Positions 44,642-53,862 of a stretch of 64,000 nucleotides of DNA are shown here, piece by piece. The notes below the pieces were generated by a model. The model searched no databases and was not told the origin of the DNA. It saw only the letters and a list, made by a program, of their open reading frames with translations. How positions within the stretch are numbered: position 1 is the first letter of the stretch; each line of letters starts with the position of its first letter. The stretch is from NCBI GenBank assembly GCA_023653075.1, contig JAMNXQ010000004.1, positions 1-64,000 of the forward strand, read 5' to 3'. Position numbers and translations under genes: made by a program. The DNA comes from Algoriphagus sp. Its GTDB lineage: Bacteria; Bacteroidota; Bacteroidia; Cytophagales; Cyclobacteriaceae.

Positions 44642-45238
44642 TTAAGAAGTTTTTAACGATGCTTTGATGAGCTCTTCCAGAGAGATTGTTCCTCCGGTCT
44701 TTTTAAGGACGAGGGCAATGTTTTTCTCTGCAACAGCCTTTGGAAAACCTAAGGTCACCAAGGCCTGTAACGCTTCTTCTTTGATTTTATTGCCTCCACT
44801 CAAGAATCCTAGCGGGGCAATGGATTCTCCAGTGCTGGATTTGCCTACTTTATCTTTCAATTCTAAGATAATGCGCTGGGCAGTTTTGGCACCAATTCCT
44901 TTAACAGCTTGGATAGTCGCTACATCAGCTGAAAGAATGGCTTGTTCGATTTCTGCGCTATTCAAGGAGGAGAGAATCATCAATCCTGTGCTTGGACCTA
45001 CGCCATTGATGGAAGTTAGCAGTAGAAAGAGTCGCTTTTCATGCTCCTCCTTAAATCCATACAGCGTGTGAGCATCCTCTTTGATATGAAGGTAGGTGAG
45101 TAGGCGCAATTGCTCCTGGTCCTTAATCGCAGCATAGGTTTGAAGGGAGATTTTGACATGGTAGCCAATTCCTCCTACCTCTACCAAGACATAGGTAGGG
45201 TCTTTGTGTACCAATCTTCCATTGAGGTAGTCTATCAT
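44642..45238 (-). CDS. ruvA: Holliday junction branch migration protein RuvA
   Basis: A 198-residue DNA-binding subunit of the RuvAB complex, which binds four-way junctions for branch migration. Domain I ([28 protein letters not shown], read in parts), two helix-hairpin-helix motifs (LTSINGVGPSTGLMIL and IQAVKGIGAKTAQRIILELK) and the RuvB-binding domain III (ALVTLGFPKAVAEKNI) are all present. Its ATG overlaps the maeB stop (ATGA). ruvB and ruvC are not in the window. Confidence 0.97.
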   Translation of the reverse strand: MIDYLNGRLVHKDPTYVLVEVGGIGYHVKISLQTYAAIKDQEQLRLLTYLHIKEDAHTLYGFKEEHEKRLFLLLTSINGVGPSTGLMILSSLNSAEIEQAILSADVATIQAVKGIGAKTAQRIILELKDKVGKSSTGESIAPLGFLSGGNKIKEEALQALVTLGFPKAVAEKNIALVLKKTGGTISLEELIKASLKTS

Positions 45239-47514
45239 AAGCTTGCTTTGCTGGATTGAGCGTCGACTACGGCGATTGCGACCATGTTTACAATTTCACG
45301 AATGGAACTTCCGAGTTGTAAAACATGAACTGGTTTATTCATTCCGAGCAAAATTGGCCCGATTGCTTCTGCATTGCCAAGTTCTGCCAAGAGCTTGTAG
45401 GCAATATTGGAAGAGGCCAAGTCAGGGAAAATCAGGGTGTTCACTTCCTGGCCTTTTTTGGAAAGCGCAGAGAATGGGTAAATCTCTTTTTGAATCTCTT
45501 GGTTCAAGGCCACATTAGCCTGCATTTCGCCTTCGATGATGAGATCTGGATATTTTTCTTTCGCTAAAGCCGTTGCTTTGGACATTTTAGTAGGAATATC
45601 ACCTTGGGCAGACCCAAAATTGGAATAGGAGAGTAAGGCAATACGCGGAGTCATATTGAAAAACTTCACGGCAGTTGCGGTAAGTCCAATGATGTCTACT
45701 AGTTCCTCAGCGGTAGGGTTAAGATTTACAGTAGCATCTGCAAAGAAATAGGGTCCTCGAGGGGTGTTCATGATGTACATGCCTGCTACGCGATTTACGC
45801 CTTTTTTCACCCCGATTGTTTGGAGGGAAGGCAAAATGGTCTTCGGATAATCGCGCGTGAGGCCAGAGATAAAGCAGTCTGCTTCCCCTGTTTCCACCAT
45901 TAAAGCACCAAAATAGTTTCGCTCCTTCACCAATCGGTTGGCATCGGTTTGGGTCATTCCTTTGCGCTGTCTTTTCTGTGCTAGGATTTTTCCAAACTTT
46001 TCATTTAGCGCAGGTTCCTCCACAGGATCAATGATGCTGACGCCTTCCAGATCCAAGGAATTTTCCTCGATAAGTTCTAAGATACTTTCGCGGTTGCCCA
46101 AAAGAATGGGGATTGCGATTTTTTCGTCTCGAATCTGTTGGGCAGCTTTCAGAATCTTGAGGTTGTCAGCCTCCCCAAATACCACTCGTTTTGGATCTTT
46201 TTTGGCTCTGCCAATCACAATTGACATCAGGCGTTCGTCTATGCCGATTCGCTTTTGCAATTCCAGTTCGTAAGCATCCCAGTCTTGGATGATTCGTTTG
46301 GCGACACCAGATTCTATGGCTGCCTTTGCCACCGCGGGTGCGATGGTGGTGATTAGTCTTGGGTCTACTGGTTTTGGGATGAGGTAGAATCTTCCAAAGT
46401 TCAAATGGCTCTCCCCATAAGCTTTGGTTACAATTTCAGGAACAGGTTCTTTGGCTAGTTTGGCTATGGCTTTTGCAGCAGCAAGCTTCATTTCCTCGTT
46501 GATGACTGTAGCTCGTACATCCAGCGCTCCTCGGAAAATGTAGGGAAATCCGAGCACGTTATTCACTTGATTGGGGTGATCGGAGCGCCCAGTGGCCATG
46601 ATTACATCCTCTCGCGCTTCAATTGCTGCTTCATAAGAAATTTCAGGATCTGGATTCGCTAGCGCAAAAACGATGGGATCTGGAGCCATGGATTGGATCA
46701 TTTCCTTAGAAATAATATTACCTGCTGAAAGTCCAAGGAATACATCGGCTCCAGGCATGGCCTCAGCGATGGTAGTAAAGTTCGCAGAAGTGGCAAATTC
46801 CAAATGCTCTCCTGTCAGTCCTGGACGATCAGTTCGGATGACTCCTTCCTTATCGCATACGACAATATGTTCTTTCTTGACGCCAAGGGTCACGTAAAAA
46901 CGTAGGCAGGAGATGGCCGCGGCTCCAGCTCCGCTGACCACAATGCGAATTTCTTCAATCTTTTTTTCCACCAACTCAAGGGCATTCAGTAGTGCCGCTG
47001 CGGAAATGATGGCCGTCCCATGCTGATCATCGTGCATGACCGGAATTTTCATTTCCTTTTTGAGGGTCTGCTCAATTTCAAAACATTCAGGAGCTTTAAT
47101 GTCTTCTAAATTGATGCCCCCAAAAGTGGGCTCCAGGGACTTGATGATTTGAATTAGTTTTTTGGGGTCCTTCTCATCGATTTCTAGATCGAAAACATCA
47201 ATCCCTGCAAATTTTTTAAAAAGTACCCCTTTTCCTTCCATGACCGGTTTGGACGCTTCCGGACCGATATCACCCAAGCCCAACACAGCCGTACCATTGG
47301 AGATGACCGCTACCAGATTGCCTTTGGCGGTGTACTTGTACACATTTTCTACATCAAAAGCAATTTCCTTGCAGGGCTCTGCCACTCCTGGGGAGTAAGC
47401 AAGTGCAAGATCCAGTTGACTGGAAACGGGTTTGGAAGGTATGACCTGAATTTTTCCAGGTGAACCCTGACTGTGATAGTTTAATGCGTCTTCTTTTCTA
47501 ATCTTAATAGCCAT
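45235..47514 (-). CDS. maeB: NADP-dependent malic enzyme with phosphotransacetylase-like domain
   Basis: A 759-residue enzyme that decarboxylates malate to pyruvate, yielding NADPH. The N-terminal half is the malic enzyme: [57 protein letters not shown] and [16 protein letters not shown]. From about residue 430 a phosphate acetyltransferase-like domain follows ([23 protein letters not shown] in parts, [20 protein letters not shown]), which in MaeB proteins is regulatory, sensing acetyl-CoA. It precedes and overlaps ruvA. Confidence 0.95.
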   Translation of the reverse strand: MAIKIRKEDALNYHSQGSPGKIQVIPSKPVSSQLDLALAYSPGVAEPCKEIAFDVENVYKYTAKGNLVAVISNGTAVLGLGDIGPEASKPVMEGKGVLFKKFAGIDVFDLEIDEKDPKKLIQIIKSLEPTFGGINLEDIKAPECFEIEQTLKKEMKIPVMHDDQHGTAIISAAALLNALELVEKKIEEIRIVVSGAGAAAISCLRFYVTLGVKKEHIVVCDKEGVIRTDRPGLTGEHLEFATSANFTTIAEAMPGADVFLGLSAGNIISKEMIQSMAPDPIVFALANPDPEISYEAAIEAREDVIMATGRSDHPNQVNNVLGFPYIFRGALDVRATVINEEMKLAAAKAIAKLAKEPVPEIVTKAYGESHLNFGRFYLIPKPVDPRLITTIAPAVAKAAIESGVAKRIIQDWDAYELELQKRIGIDERLMSIVIGRAKKDPKRVVFGEADNLKILKAAQQIRDEKIAIPILLGNRESILELIEENSLDLEGVSIIDPVEEPALNEKFGKILAQKRQRKGMTQTDANRLVKERNYFGALMVETGEADCFISGLTRDYPKTILPSLQTIGVKKGVNRVAGMYIMNTPRGPYFFADATVNLNPTAEELVDIIGLTATAVKFFNMTPRIALLSYSNFGSAQGDIPTKMSKATALAKEKYPDLIIEGEMQANVALNQEIQKEIYPFSALSKKGQEVNTLIFPDLASSNIAYKLLAELGNAEAIGPILLGMNKPVHVLQLGSSIREIVNMVAIAVVDAQSSKASL

Positions 47515-47536
47515 AAATGGGGAGGGAATACTGGGT

Positions 47537-48646
47537 TTACATTCCTTGATTTTCTGTCCAACTGATATTGGTGTTCAATAATACGGCTTGAATTTCTCGC
47601 AAGGCATCTCGGTGCACTTCATTTGGGAAATACACAAATCCTTCCATGTAATAAAGCTTTCCTTTCTTCTGATCCACCATCAGGTACCCAAGGTAGGTAC
47701 CACCCATGCTCAAGTTATTCGTTTTCCAAGTGCCACGGATTTCAACTGTAAAATTATCATTAATGACCATGTTTCGGAAAGCAGGTGGGATTTGTTTTTC
47801 GCTGGTCATGAAGGAGCTAGGATCCTCTGGATCTCCAAAAATATGAACCTTGGCAAGTGAATCCCGAAGCGCAAGGATGTTCGCTGGGAAAGTTTGTTCC
47901 TCTTTGGTATAGTCTTCTACATGAAAGTAAACGCTAATATCAGGGCGCTTATCGGTAGGGGAGGGCTGTCGAAGCCAAAGAAATCCTGGTATTGACTTTG
48001 CGATTTGATAGGATACTGGAGGCATGATCTCAATGCCTAGGTTCTTGCGAGCGTCATTTTGTGCAGTTGCATTTTTACGCGCTAGTAAAGGCTTGGCCAG
48101 ACGGTTTCGTTCACGAACTTCAAACAGGTTTTGAAGTTGATCTTTGTTTTTTCGCAAGTTGGCAATTAACTCTTGTTCATTGTTACCAAACAAGTACAAT
48201 ACTTCTTGACCTTTTGCAAATTCATCCTCCATGCGAAGCGAATACACGCTAGGATCTGCTGCTGCTTTAGCCTTGGATTCTGGGGTAAATTGAGCGTTTA
48301 TGACTTGACTTCCCCCTTTTTTATCGTCAAAAGTAGTTACATAGATCAGGTTGGTGTACATTTTCAGCATCCGTGTCATCGCACGAGGATCTACCCGATG
48401 CACTTTGAATTGAGGTTCCGAGCGGAGCATTCCGGGTAGATCTGCCTCAAAGATGGCACGCAGTTCTTCACCCACAGGTCCAGCCCATTTGGTAGAATCT
48501 ATGGCCAACACGATCTCTCCAATATCGCCTTTGGCTTTAGGTTTCAACGAATTGGAAGTCCCTCCATTTTCTTCAGAACAAGAAAATAGTAGTAAAATGA
48601 AAAGTGGCAGGAGGCCAAATTGAATGACTCTTAGGCTTGGGTTCAT
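47537..48646 (-). CDS. DUF4837 family lipoprotein
   Basis: A 369-residue lipoprotein with lipobox LLFSC (Cys23). The rest matches DUF4837, a Bacteroidota family of unknown function: GDIGEIVLAIDSTKWAGPVG near the N-terminus, then YTNLIYVTTFDDKKGG, PGFLWLRQPSPTDKRPDISV and YLMVDQKKGKLYYMEGFVYF (in parts). It is encoded between the lytic transglycosylase and maeB, with gaps of 67 and 22 bases, suggesting co-transcription. A role in the envelope is likely, but nothing more can be said. Confidence 0.82.
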   Translation of the reverse strand: MNPSLRVIQFGLLPLFILLLFSCSEENGGTSNSLKPKAKGDIGEIVLAIDSTKWAGPVGEELRAIFEADLPGMLRSEPQFKVHRVDPRAMTRMLKMYTNLIYVTTFDDKKGGSQVINAQFTPESKAKAAADPSVYSLRMEDEFAKGQEVLYLFGNNEQELIANLRKNKDQLQNLFEVRERNRLAKPLLARKNATAQNDARKNLGIEIMPPVSYQIAKSIPGFLWLRQPSPTDKRPDISVYFHVEDYTKEEQTFPANILALRDSLAKVHIFGDPEDPSSFMTSEKQIPPAFRNMVINDNFTVEIRGTWKTNNLSMGGTYLGYLMVDQKKGKLYYMEGFVYFPNEVHRDALREIQAVLLNTNISWTENQGM

Positions 48647-48713
48647 GTGTTTTTTAGAAGAAAGTGGGCTGCGGTCGATTTCAGATGAAGTAGGAAGGTT
48701 TGGTAGAGAAAAC

Positions 48714-50117
48714 TTAGCCTATAATTAAGCGTTGACCAGGTTTGATGTTGGTACTATTCAGATTGTTCAGTCGTTTGATCTGCTCGATGGTCAGGGAATG
48801 TTTTTTTGAAATAATCCACAAGGAATCTCCAGGTTGTACGGTGTAGGTTTTAGAAGTTGGGGTACTGGCTTTATTTAGTGCTAGAGCTGAAGAAGTTACC
48901 GTGCTTTGTTCTTCACCTGCATGAATGATCAAGATCTGACCCACTTTAATCAAATTGGAGCGGAGGTTGTTCCAGTTTCTCAATTGATTAATGCTGACTC
49001 CATGCCGAGTAGCAATAGTACCCAATGCATCGCCAGCTTTTACTTTGTAGGCGAGTCTAGAGGAGTTTCTGCTGGCGGATTCCACCGAAATGCTGGGTTC
49101 GGAGCCCGGAGTCGCAGCCAGCAATAGGGGCGTGCTTTGACCTAGCGAATCCCTGATCGAAGCTAAATTCTCCTTCACGAAAAAGGCCTTTGATTTTGGA
49201 ATTCGTAAAGCAATGGCTTGATGACTCTCAGGAATTTTTCTGTTCTTGATGGAAGGATTCAGCTTTTCAAGGTCGGCAAGGCAAATTCCAGAAAGGGAAG
49301 ACATCCTCTCTAGGTTAAATGCCCGATTGAAATTGATGGACTCGTATTCCAAAGGATAGCTTGGTTCTTCCAGATGCAGGTTGTGTTCTTCCAAGTGGTT
49401 GAGGACGTACAGCATCGCTTGAAATTGAGGTACATAGCTTCTCGTTTCTTTAGGCAGGTGATCGTAAATCCCCCAGAACGTAGTTTTGCCTCCCGATCTG
49501 CGGATGGCTTTGCGCACATTTCCTGGCCCACAATTGTAGGCAGCCAAAGCCACTTCCCAGTTTCCAAACATTTTGTAAAGCGACTTAAGGTATTTGGCCG
49601 CGGCAACTGTGGATTTTTCGGGGTCCATGCGATCGTCCATGTCTGAGGTAACCTGCATGCCATACTCGCGACCAGTCACTGGCATAAATTGCCACAATCC
49701 TACAGCGCCCATTTTCGATCTTATTTTTGGGTCTAATCCAGATTCGACGATAGAGAGGTAAATAATGTCTGAGGGCATGCCGTAGCTTTGCATCGTTTCG
49801 GCATACATGGGGAAATACTGCTCCTTTCGGGCTAGGACCATTTTGATGTATTCTCTATTGCGAACCGTGAAGTATTGGATAAATGAAAAAACCCGATCAT
49901 TTAATTCAAATTGCATCTCAAGGTCCATGGCTTGGATGCGATCCGATACTTCTTGGTAGGTGAAATCTGGCACAAAGTCGTAGTGGTAGTTAGGCATTAC
50001 GATGCCATCCACCTTGCCTAGGGATTCCAGGTCATTTTGTTGCCCAAAAGCAGCTGTACTTAAAGAATAAAAACTGCTCACAAGTACCACTACTTGGTGG
50101 AGAATATACTTCTTCAT
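48714..50117 (-). CDS. Membrane-bound lytic murein transglycosylase, MltD-like
   Basis: A 467-residue periplasmic enzyme that cleaves the MurNAc-GlcNAc bond in peptidoglycan. A signal peptide (about residues 1-25) precedes the SLT domain, with catalytic Glu125 in YLSIVESGLDPKIRSKMGAV and GLWQFMPVTGREYGM, then VALAAYNCGPGNVRKAI. Two LysM repeats at the C-terminus (about 360-403 and 423-467; YKVKAGDALGTIATRHGVS and YTVQPGDSLWIISKKHSLT) bind glycan. I chose the ATG at 50117 (MKKYIL) over one 12 bases upstream that overlaps gatA. It lacks the lipobox of E. coli MltD. Confidence 0.92.
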   Translation of the reverse strand: MKKYILHQVVVLVSSFYSLSTAAFGQQNDLESLGKVDGIVMPNYHYDFVPDFTYQEVSDRIQAMDLEMQFELNDRVFSFIQYFTVRNREYIKMVLARKEQYFPMYAETMQSYGMPSDIIYLSIVESGLDPKIRSKMGAVGLWQFMPVTGREYGMQVTSDMDDRMDPEKSTVAAAKYLKSLYKMFGNWEVALAAYNCGPGNVRKAIRRSGGKTTFWGIYDHLPKETRSYVPQFQAMLYVLNHLEEHNLHLEEPSYPLEYESINFNRAFNLERMSSLSGICLADLEKLNPSIKNRKIPESHQAIALRIPKSKAFFVKENLASIRDSLGQSTPLLLAATPGSEPSISVESASRNSSRLAYKVKAGDALGTIATRHGVSINQLRNWNNLRSNLIKVGQILIIHAGEEQSTVTSSALALNKASTPTSKTYTVQPGDSLWIISKKHSLTIEQIKRLNNLNSTNIKPGQRLIIG

Positions 50118-50125
50118 CTCTAGGA

Positions 50126-51550
50126 TCAATTTAAAATTAAGCCACTTAAATACTGGCTAAATGCATACAACTCTCTTTCTTTGAAGGAGTTGGAAATCAC
50201 TTGAAGCCCAATAGGCATCCCTGAGTCATCCTTTCCGTTGGGAAGGGAAATACCAGGCACACCCGATACAGAGGCCTGAACGGTAAATAAATCTTCCAAA
50301 TACATAGACACCGGGTCATCCCCATGTTCCCCGAATTGAAATGCGGTTGTGGGGGTAGTTGGAAGCAAAAGGTAGTCAAAATCTGTTAATAATTTTTCAG
50401 TAACTTCTTTAATGATGCGGCGAACCTTTTGAGCCTTAGTGAAATAGGCGTCGTAATAACTAGCAGAAAGCACGAAGGTACCCAACATAATTCTTCGTTT
50501 TACCTCCTCCCCAAACCCCTCACTTCGACTGTCTTTGTAAAGTTGCTCTAAATTGTGTACTTGGGGTGCTCGATACCCATAGTTGACCCCGTCAAAACGG
50601 GAAAGGTTGGCACTTGCCTCAGCGGTAGTGAGTATGTAATAGGTGGGAAGCACGTACTTTAAAAGGGGAAATTCCACTTCCTGAACCTGGTGGCCCTCTT
50701 TTTTTAAACGTTCGATTACTGCTAAGGTATTGCGTTTGATTTCAAGTTGTAAAGTAGGTGCATGCAGTGCCTCCTTCAAGACTGCCACTTTTACCGATTG
50801 AGGTGGAAAAGTTAACTCGCTGTACTGTTCAACAATTTTTTGAGAAGAAGTGCTATCTTTTGAATCATAACCTGCAATCACTTCGAGTACCCGAGCATTA
50901 TCGCGGATAGTGGATGAAAAAATCCCGATAGTATCAAATGAGGAAGCGTAGGCAATCAGGCCCCAACGCGAAACTCTTGAATAGGAGGGCTTCATTCCAA
51001 TCACGCCGGTAAATGCTGCTGGCTGGCGAACCGATCCACCAGTATCCGTCCCTAAAGAAACAGTGCATAAATTGGCTTGCACAGCTACCGCTGACCCACC
51101 AGAGGATCCCCCAGGCACTCGAGTAGGGTCTAATTCTTGAAATACTTTGCCGTGAATGGAATGCTCATTCGAGCTGCCCATGCCAAATTCATCACAATTT
51201 AGCCTCCCAATGACAATGGCATCTTCATCCAAAAGTCGTTGAACTGCAGTAGCAGTGTAGTGCGCGATGTAGCCTTCTAGGATTTTTGAACCGGCAGAGC
51301 AGGCGTGTCCCTCGTAATTGAGAATATCTTTTATGCCAATGACCATCCCAGCCAGTTTCCCTGCTGTGCCATTGGCTAGTTTTAAGTCCACTTCTGCAGC
51401 TTTTTCAAGCGCAGAATGGGCATAAACTTCGACGAAGGCGTTGAGATGCGCCTTCGTCTGAATATTTTGTAGGTAATAGGTTACAATCGATCGACAATCG
51501 CTATCCCCGTTTTTTAGGGCAAATTGGATTTCGTCGAAGCAACGATACAT
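50126..51550 (-). CDS. gatA: Asp-tRNA(Asn)/Glu-tRNA(Gln) amidotransferase subunit A
   Basis: A 474-residue amidase subunit that releases ammonia from glutamine to convert misacylated Glu-tRNA(Gln) or Asp-tRNA(Asn). The amidase-signature triad is visible: Lys in VIGIKDILNY, cis-Ser and Ser in PGGSSGGSAVAVQ and SLGTDTGGSVRQPAAFTG. The C-terminal VSGVPGISLPNGKDDSGMPIG-type block (in parts) is present. The ATG at 51550 is preferred to the in-frame TTG at 51556. gatB and gatC lie elsewhere. Confidence 0.95.
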   Translation of the reverse strand: MYRCFDEIQFALKNGDSDCRSIVTYYLQNIQTKAHLNAFVEVYAHSALEKAAEVDLKLANGTAGKLAGMVIGIKDILNYEGHACSAGSKILEGYIAHYTATAVQRLLDEDAIVIGRLNCDEFGMGSSNEHSIHGKVFQELDPTRVPGGSSGGSAVAVQANLCTVSLGTDTGGSVRQPAAFTGVIGMKPSYSRVSRWGLIAYASSFDTIGIFSSTIRDNARVLEVIAGYDSKDSTSSQKIVEQYSELTFPPQSVKVAVLKEALHAPTLQLEIKRNTLAVIERLKKEGHQVQEVEFPLLKYVLPTYYILTTAEASANLSRFDGVNYGYRAPQVHNLEQLYKDSRSEGFGEEVKRRIMLGTFVLSASYYDAYFTKAQKVRRIIKEVTEKLLTDFDYLLLPTTPTTAFQFGEHGDDPVSMYLEDLFTVQASVSGVPGISLPNGKDDSGMPIGLQVISNSFKERELYAFSQYLSGLILN

Positions 51551-51574
51551 TTCCAAATGAATCGAACTGAAAAA

Positions 51575-51772
51575 TTATTTTTTCTTGTCTTTCATTCCCT
51601 CTTCGAGGTCATTTTGAATGTCTTTGGTCGCATCTTTGAATTCACGGATTCCACGTCCTAGTCCACGAGCTAATTCAGGGATTCGTTTAGCACCAAACAA
51701 AAGGAGAATCACAAGAATGATCAAAATCAAAGAACCTCCACCAATATTTTGAAAGAAACCTAATGTAGTCAT
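51575..51772 (-). CDS. tatA: Sec-independent protein translocase TatA/TatE
   Basis: A 65-residue protein with one N-terminal helix (GGGSLILIILVILLLFG) and the TatA hinge and amphipathic helix FGAKRIPELARGLGRGIREF, followed by a charged tail (KDKKK). It forms the pore element of the twin-arginine pathway that exports folded proteins. tatC is not in the window. A well-formed promoter lies just upstream; gatA follows after 24 bases. Confidence 0.95.
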   Translation of the reverse strand: MTTLGFFQNIGGGSLILIILVILLLFGAKRIPELARGLGRGIREFKDATKDIQNDLEEGMKDKKK

Positions 51773-51799
51773 ACTGCTGTGCGTTTAAGGATAGAAATA

Positions 51800-51830
51800 C
51801 AAAGATACAAGTATCGGTCGCTTACCCAAG
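51800..51830 (-). promoter_or_regulatory. Promoter for the tatA-to-sprA gene run
   Basis: On the minus strand CTTG (51830-51827), a 19-base spacer, then an exact TATCTTTG box (51807-51800), with predicted transcription start near 51793, about 20 bases before the tatA ATG. No terminator hairpin is seen until sprA, so this promoter could serve tatA, gatA, the lytic transglycosylase, DUF4837, maeB, ruvA and sprA. Confidence 0.62.
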
Positions 51831-51880
51831 GAGATTGCGTATGGATGCTTATCTTTTTTATAAATGTAAGATTTTTTAAC

Positions 51881-53119
51881 CTATTTGGCAGTAATCCAGG
51901 TTACAGGGTCCATGATTTGTAAACCTTTCCATGTTTGGAAGTGAACTTCTGCAACTCCATCCGCTTTCGTGGCCACCTGTCCAATAGCAGTTTTTGCTTT
52001 GACGGACTGTCCATTGCTCACCGATATCGACTTCAGCCTGCTGTACATGGTAAAATATTCACCGTGCTTGATGATGATGGTGTTTCCATATCCAGGGATC
52101 GTGGAGATTTTGGTGACTACTCCATCAAAAACTGCGCGAACACTGGCATTGGGCTGGGTACGGATATCAATTCCATCATTTTCCTCTGTGATGCCTTTAA
52201 GCGTGGGATGAGGATAGGTGCCGTAGCCTTGAGCAATAAATCCTGTTTCTACCGGCCAAGGGAGTTTACCTTTGTTACCCGCGAAGGAACTGGATAAGGC
52301 CGCGGCCTCAGGTGTCATGGGCATACTGGTGCCTACTTTTTTAGTACTGGTGCTATTTTCCTTTTTAGCAGCCGTTTCTGCCGCACGAATTTCAGCTTCA
52401 ATGACTGCCTTGATCATGCGATTGAGTTGCTCTTGCTGCTTCTTAGTCGCGGTAATCTGTCGTTGAATATCCCGTTCTTTCTTAGAAAGCGTGTTGACTA
52501 GGCCCTGCTGCTCTTTGCGCATGACCTCGAGTTTCTGCTTTTCAGTTTTTTCTTCTACCAAGACTACTTCTTTGTCTTCCTTTCGCTCATCGAGCTGAAT
52601 GCGTTGGTTGGCCAGTTCTGTGGATAGTTTTTCAATTTGCTCAGCCTGTTTTTTTCTGCTTTCCGTATATTGTTTGAGGTATTTCAAACGCATGTACAGC
52701 TGATTGAAATTACTAGAGCTAAACACAAATGCGATTATGGAAAGCCCCCGATTCAATTTGGACGAATTGTAAATCATTCTCGAATATTCCTCTTTCAGTT
52801 CGATCAACTGCTTTTCAAGAGCTGCAATTTTATTTTCGATTTCAAGAATTTCATTGGAGAGTAAACTTACCTCGCGATCCAAGGTATTGACTAAGCGATT
52901 TTGGCTTTGAAACTGGCTGGTGATGGCGTTTAACTCGCCAATAGAAGTTTTTTTAGTGGCTGAAGTTTGTTTGAGAATGGCATCAAACTCCTTCAGCCGA
53001 GCCTGAATTGCTACCTTATCCTTTTCCAATTGCTCACGAGATTTGGAGGATTGCGCAAGCCCAACATCCGAGAGAACTAGGAGAAAAAAAAGTAATAACA
53101 AATTCGCAAATCTTTTCAT
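51881..53119 (-). CDS. Murein hydrolase activator EnvC-like protein (degenerate M23 domain)
   Basis: A 412-residue periplasmic protein. After a signal peptide (ending SDVGLAQ) comes a long coiled coil (about residues 28-260, rich in Lys/Glu/Gln), then a LytM/M23 domain. In that domain the first zinc His is replaced (ENDGIDIRTQPN, where active enzymes have HxGIDI), and the HxH pair reads EVHFQTW. This loss of ligands matches E. coli EnvC, which activates amidases at the septum rather than cutting peptidoglycan itself. The ATG at 53119 begins 5 bases after the DUF4292 stop; the longer frame overlaps that gene. Confidence 0.87.
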   Translation of the reverse strand: MKRFANLLLLFFLLVLSDVGLAQSSKSREQLEKDKVAIQARLKEFDAILKQTSATKKTSIGELNAITSQFQSQNRLVNTLDREVSLLSNEILEIENKIAALEKQLIELKEEYSRMIYNSSKLNRGLSIIAFVFSSSNFNQLYMRLKYLKQYTESRKKQAEQIEKLSTELANQRIQLDERKEDKEVVLVEEKTEKQKLEVMRKEQQGLVNTLSKKERDIQRQITATKKQQEQLNRMIKAVIEAEIRAAETAAKKENSTSTKKVGTSMPMTPEAAALSSSFAGNKGKLPWPVETGFIAQGYGTYPHPTLKGITEENDGIDIRTQPNASVRAVFDGVVTKISTIPGYGNTIIIKHGEYFTMYSRLKSISVSNGQSVKAKTAIGQVATKADGVAEVHFQTWKGLQIMDPVTWITAK

Positions 53120-53124
53120 AGGTA

Positions 53125-53862
53125 TTAAAATCGGAAAGGGAAGGATAAAGGACCCGCTTGAGGATCTAAGGTAGTCCAACTGAGGTAAATCCTAAAATTT
53201 CGAACTACTTCTGGTGCCTCAAAAGCAACTTTCACTAAAACCTCTGCAGGGAAGGCTTGCGCAGCTATATTTTGGTATTTCGGCATACTAGCCAAAAGCG
53301 AACCCTTCCCAGCAATGGAGCTACTCGAGAGTTCCGAAACTTTTCCAAGTCGTGTATCGATTTTACTAAAGTAGCGGACCTGCTCACGAACTTGGGTTAA
53401 TTCGAATTTTTTTCCAACCCGCACCAGGCGATCTTCATAACTTGCAGGATAGGGACTGTCTCCCCAGAGCAGGTTTTGAACTAAGGCCAAGGATAATTTG
53501 ATACCATATCGCTGCTCAAACTCCGAATAACTCAAGTTGATATCCTCGGTTCCCATCCGGTTCAAGATTTGGATTTTTTCCTGACTTAGTAGGCCTCGAA
53601 TAGCTTCTACACCCAAACCCGGAGAAATTGAAAACCAAATTAAGCTATCCTTTCTCGCGCGTAATTGCAAGGTTCCACGAGTGATTTTGCCTGAATCCTC
53701 TTCAAGTACGAGTTTGGCTTTGGCTTGTAAATAGTTGTACTCCGTCGTGCGAGGAGCGAAGGTCTCCATTTCTTTAGGCCCAGTAAGCGGGCTGATCTTT
53801 TGAGCACATCCCCAGCTCATTAAGACAAGCATCATTCCTGCAAATAGTCGTCTCCTAGTCAT
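53125..53862 (-). CDS. DUF4292 lipoprotein
   Basis: A 245-residue lipoprotein with the signal peptide ending at Cys19 (LMSWGC). DUF4292 features are visible: TEYNYLQAKAKLVLEEDSGK, then LQLRARKDSLIWFSISPGLGVEAIRGLL (in parts) and LLWGDSPYPASYEDRLVRVG. The overall pattern resembles the LolB/LppX-like half-barrel that holds lipid acyl chains. The gene overlaps the TPR gene by 8 bases and is followed at once by envC, so the three form one unit. Function is unknown; lipoprotein or lipid handling is an inference from the fold resemblance. Confidence 0.82.
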   Translation of the reverse strand: MTRRRLFAGMMLVLMSWGCAQKISPLTGPKEMETFAPRTTEYNYLQAKAKLVLEEDSGKITRGTLQLRARKDSLIWFSISPGLGVEAIRGLLSQEKIQILNRMGTEDINLSYSEFEQRYGIKLSLALVQNLLWGDSPYPASYEDRLVRVGKKFELTQVREQVRYFSKIDTRLGKVSELSSSSIAGKGSLLASMPKYQNIAAQAFPAEVLVKVAFEAPEVVRNFRIYLSWTTLDPQAGPLSFPFRF

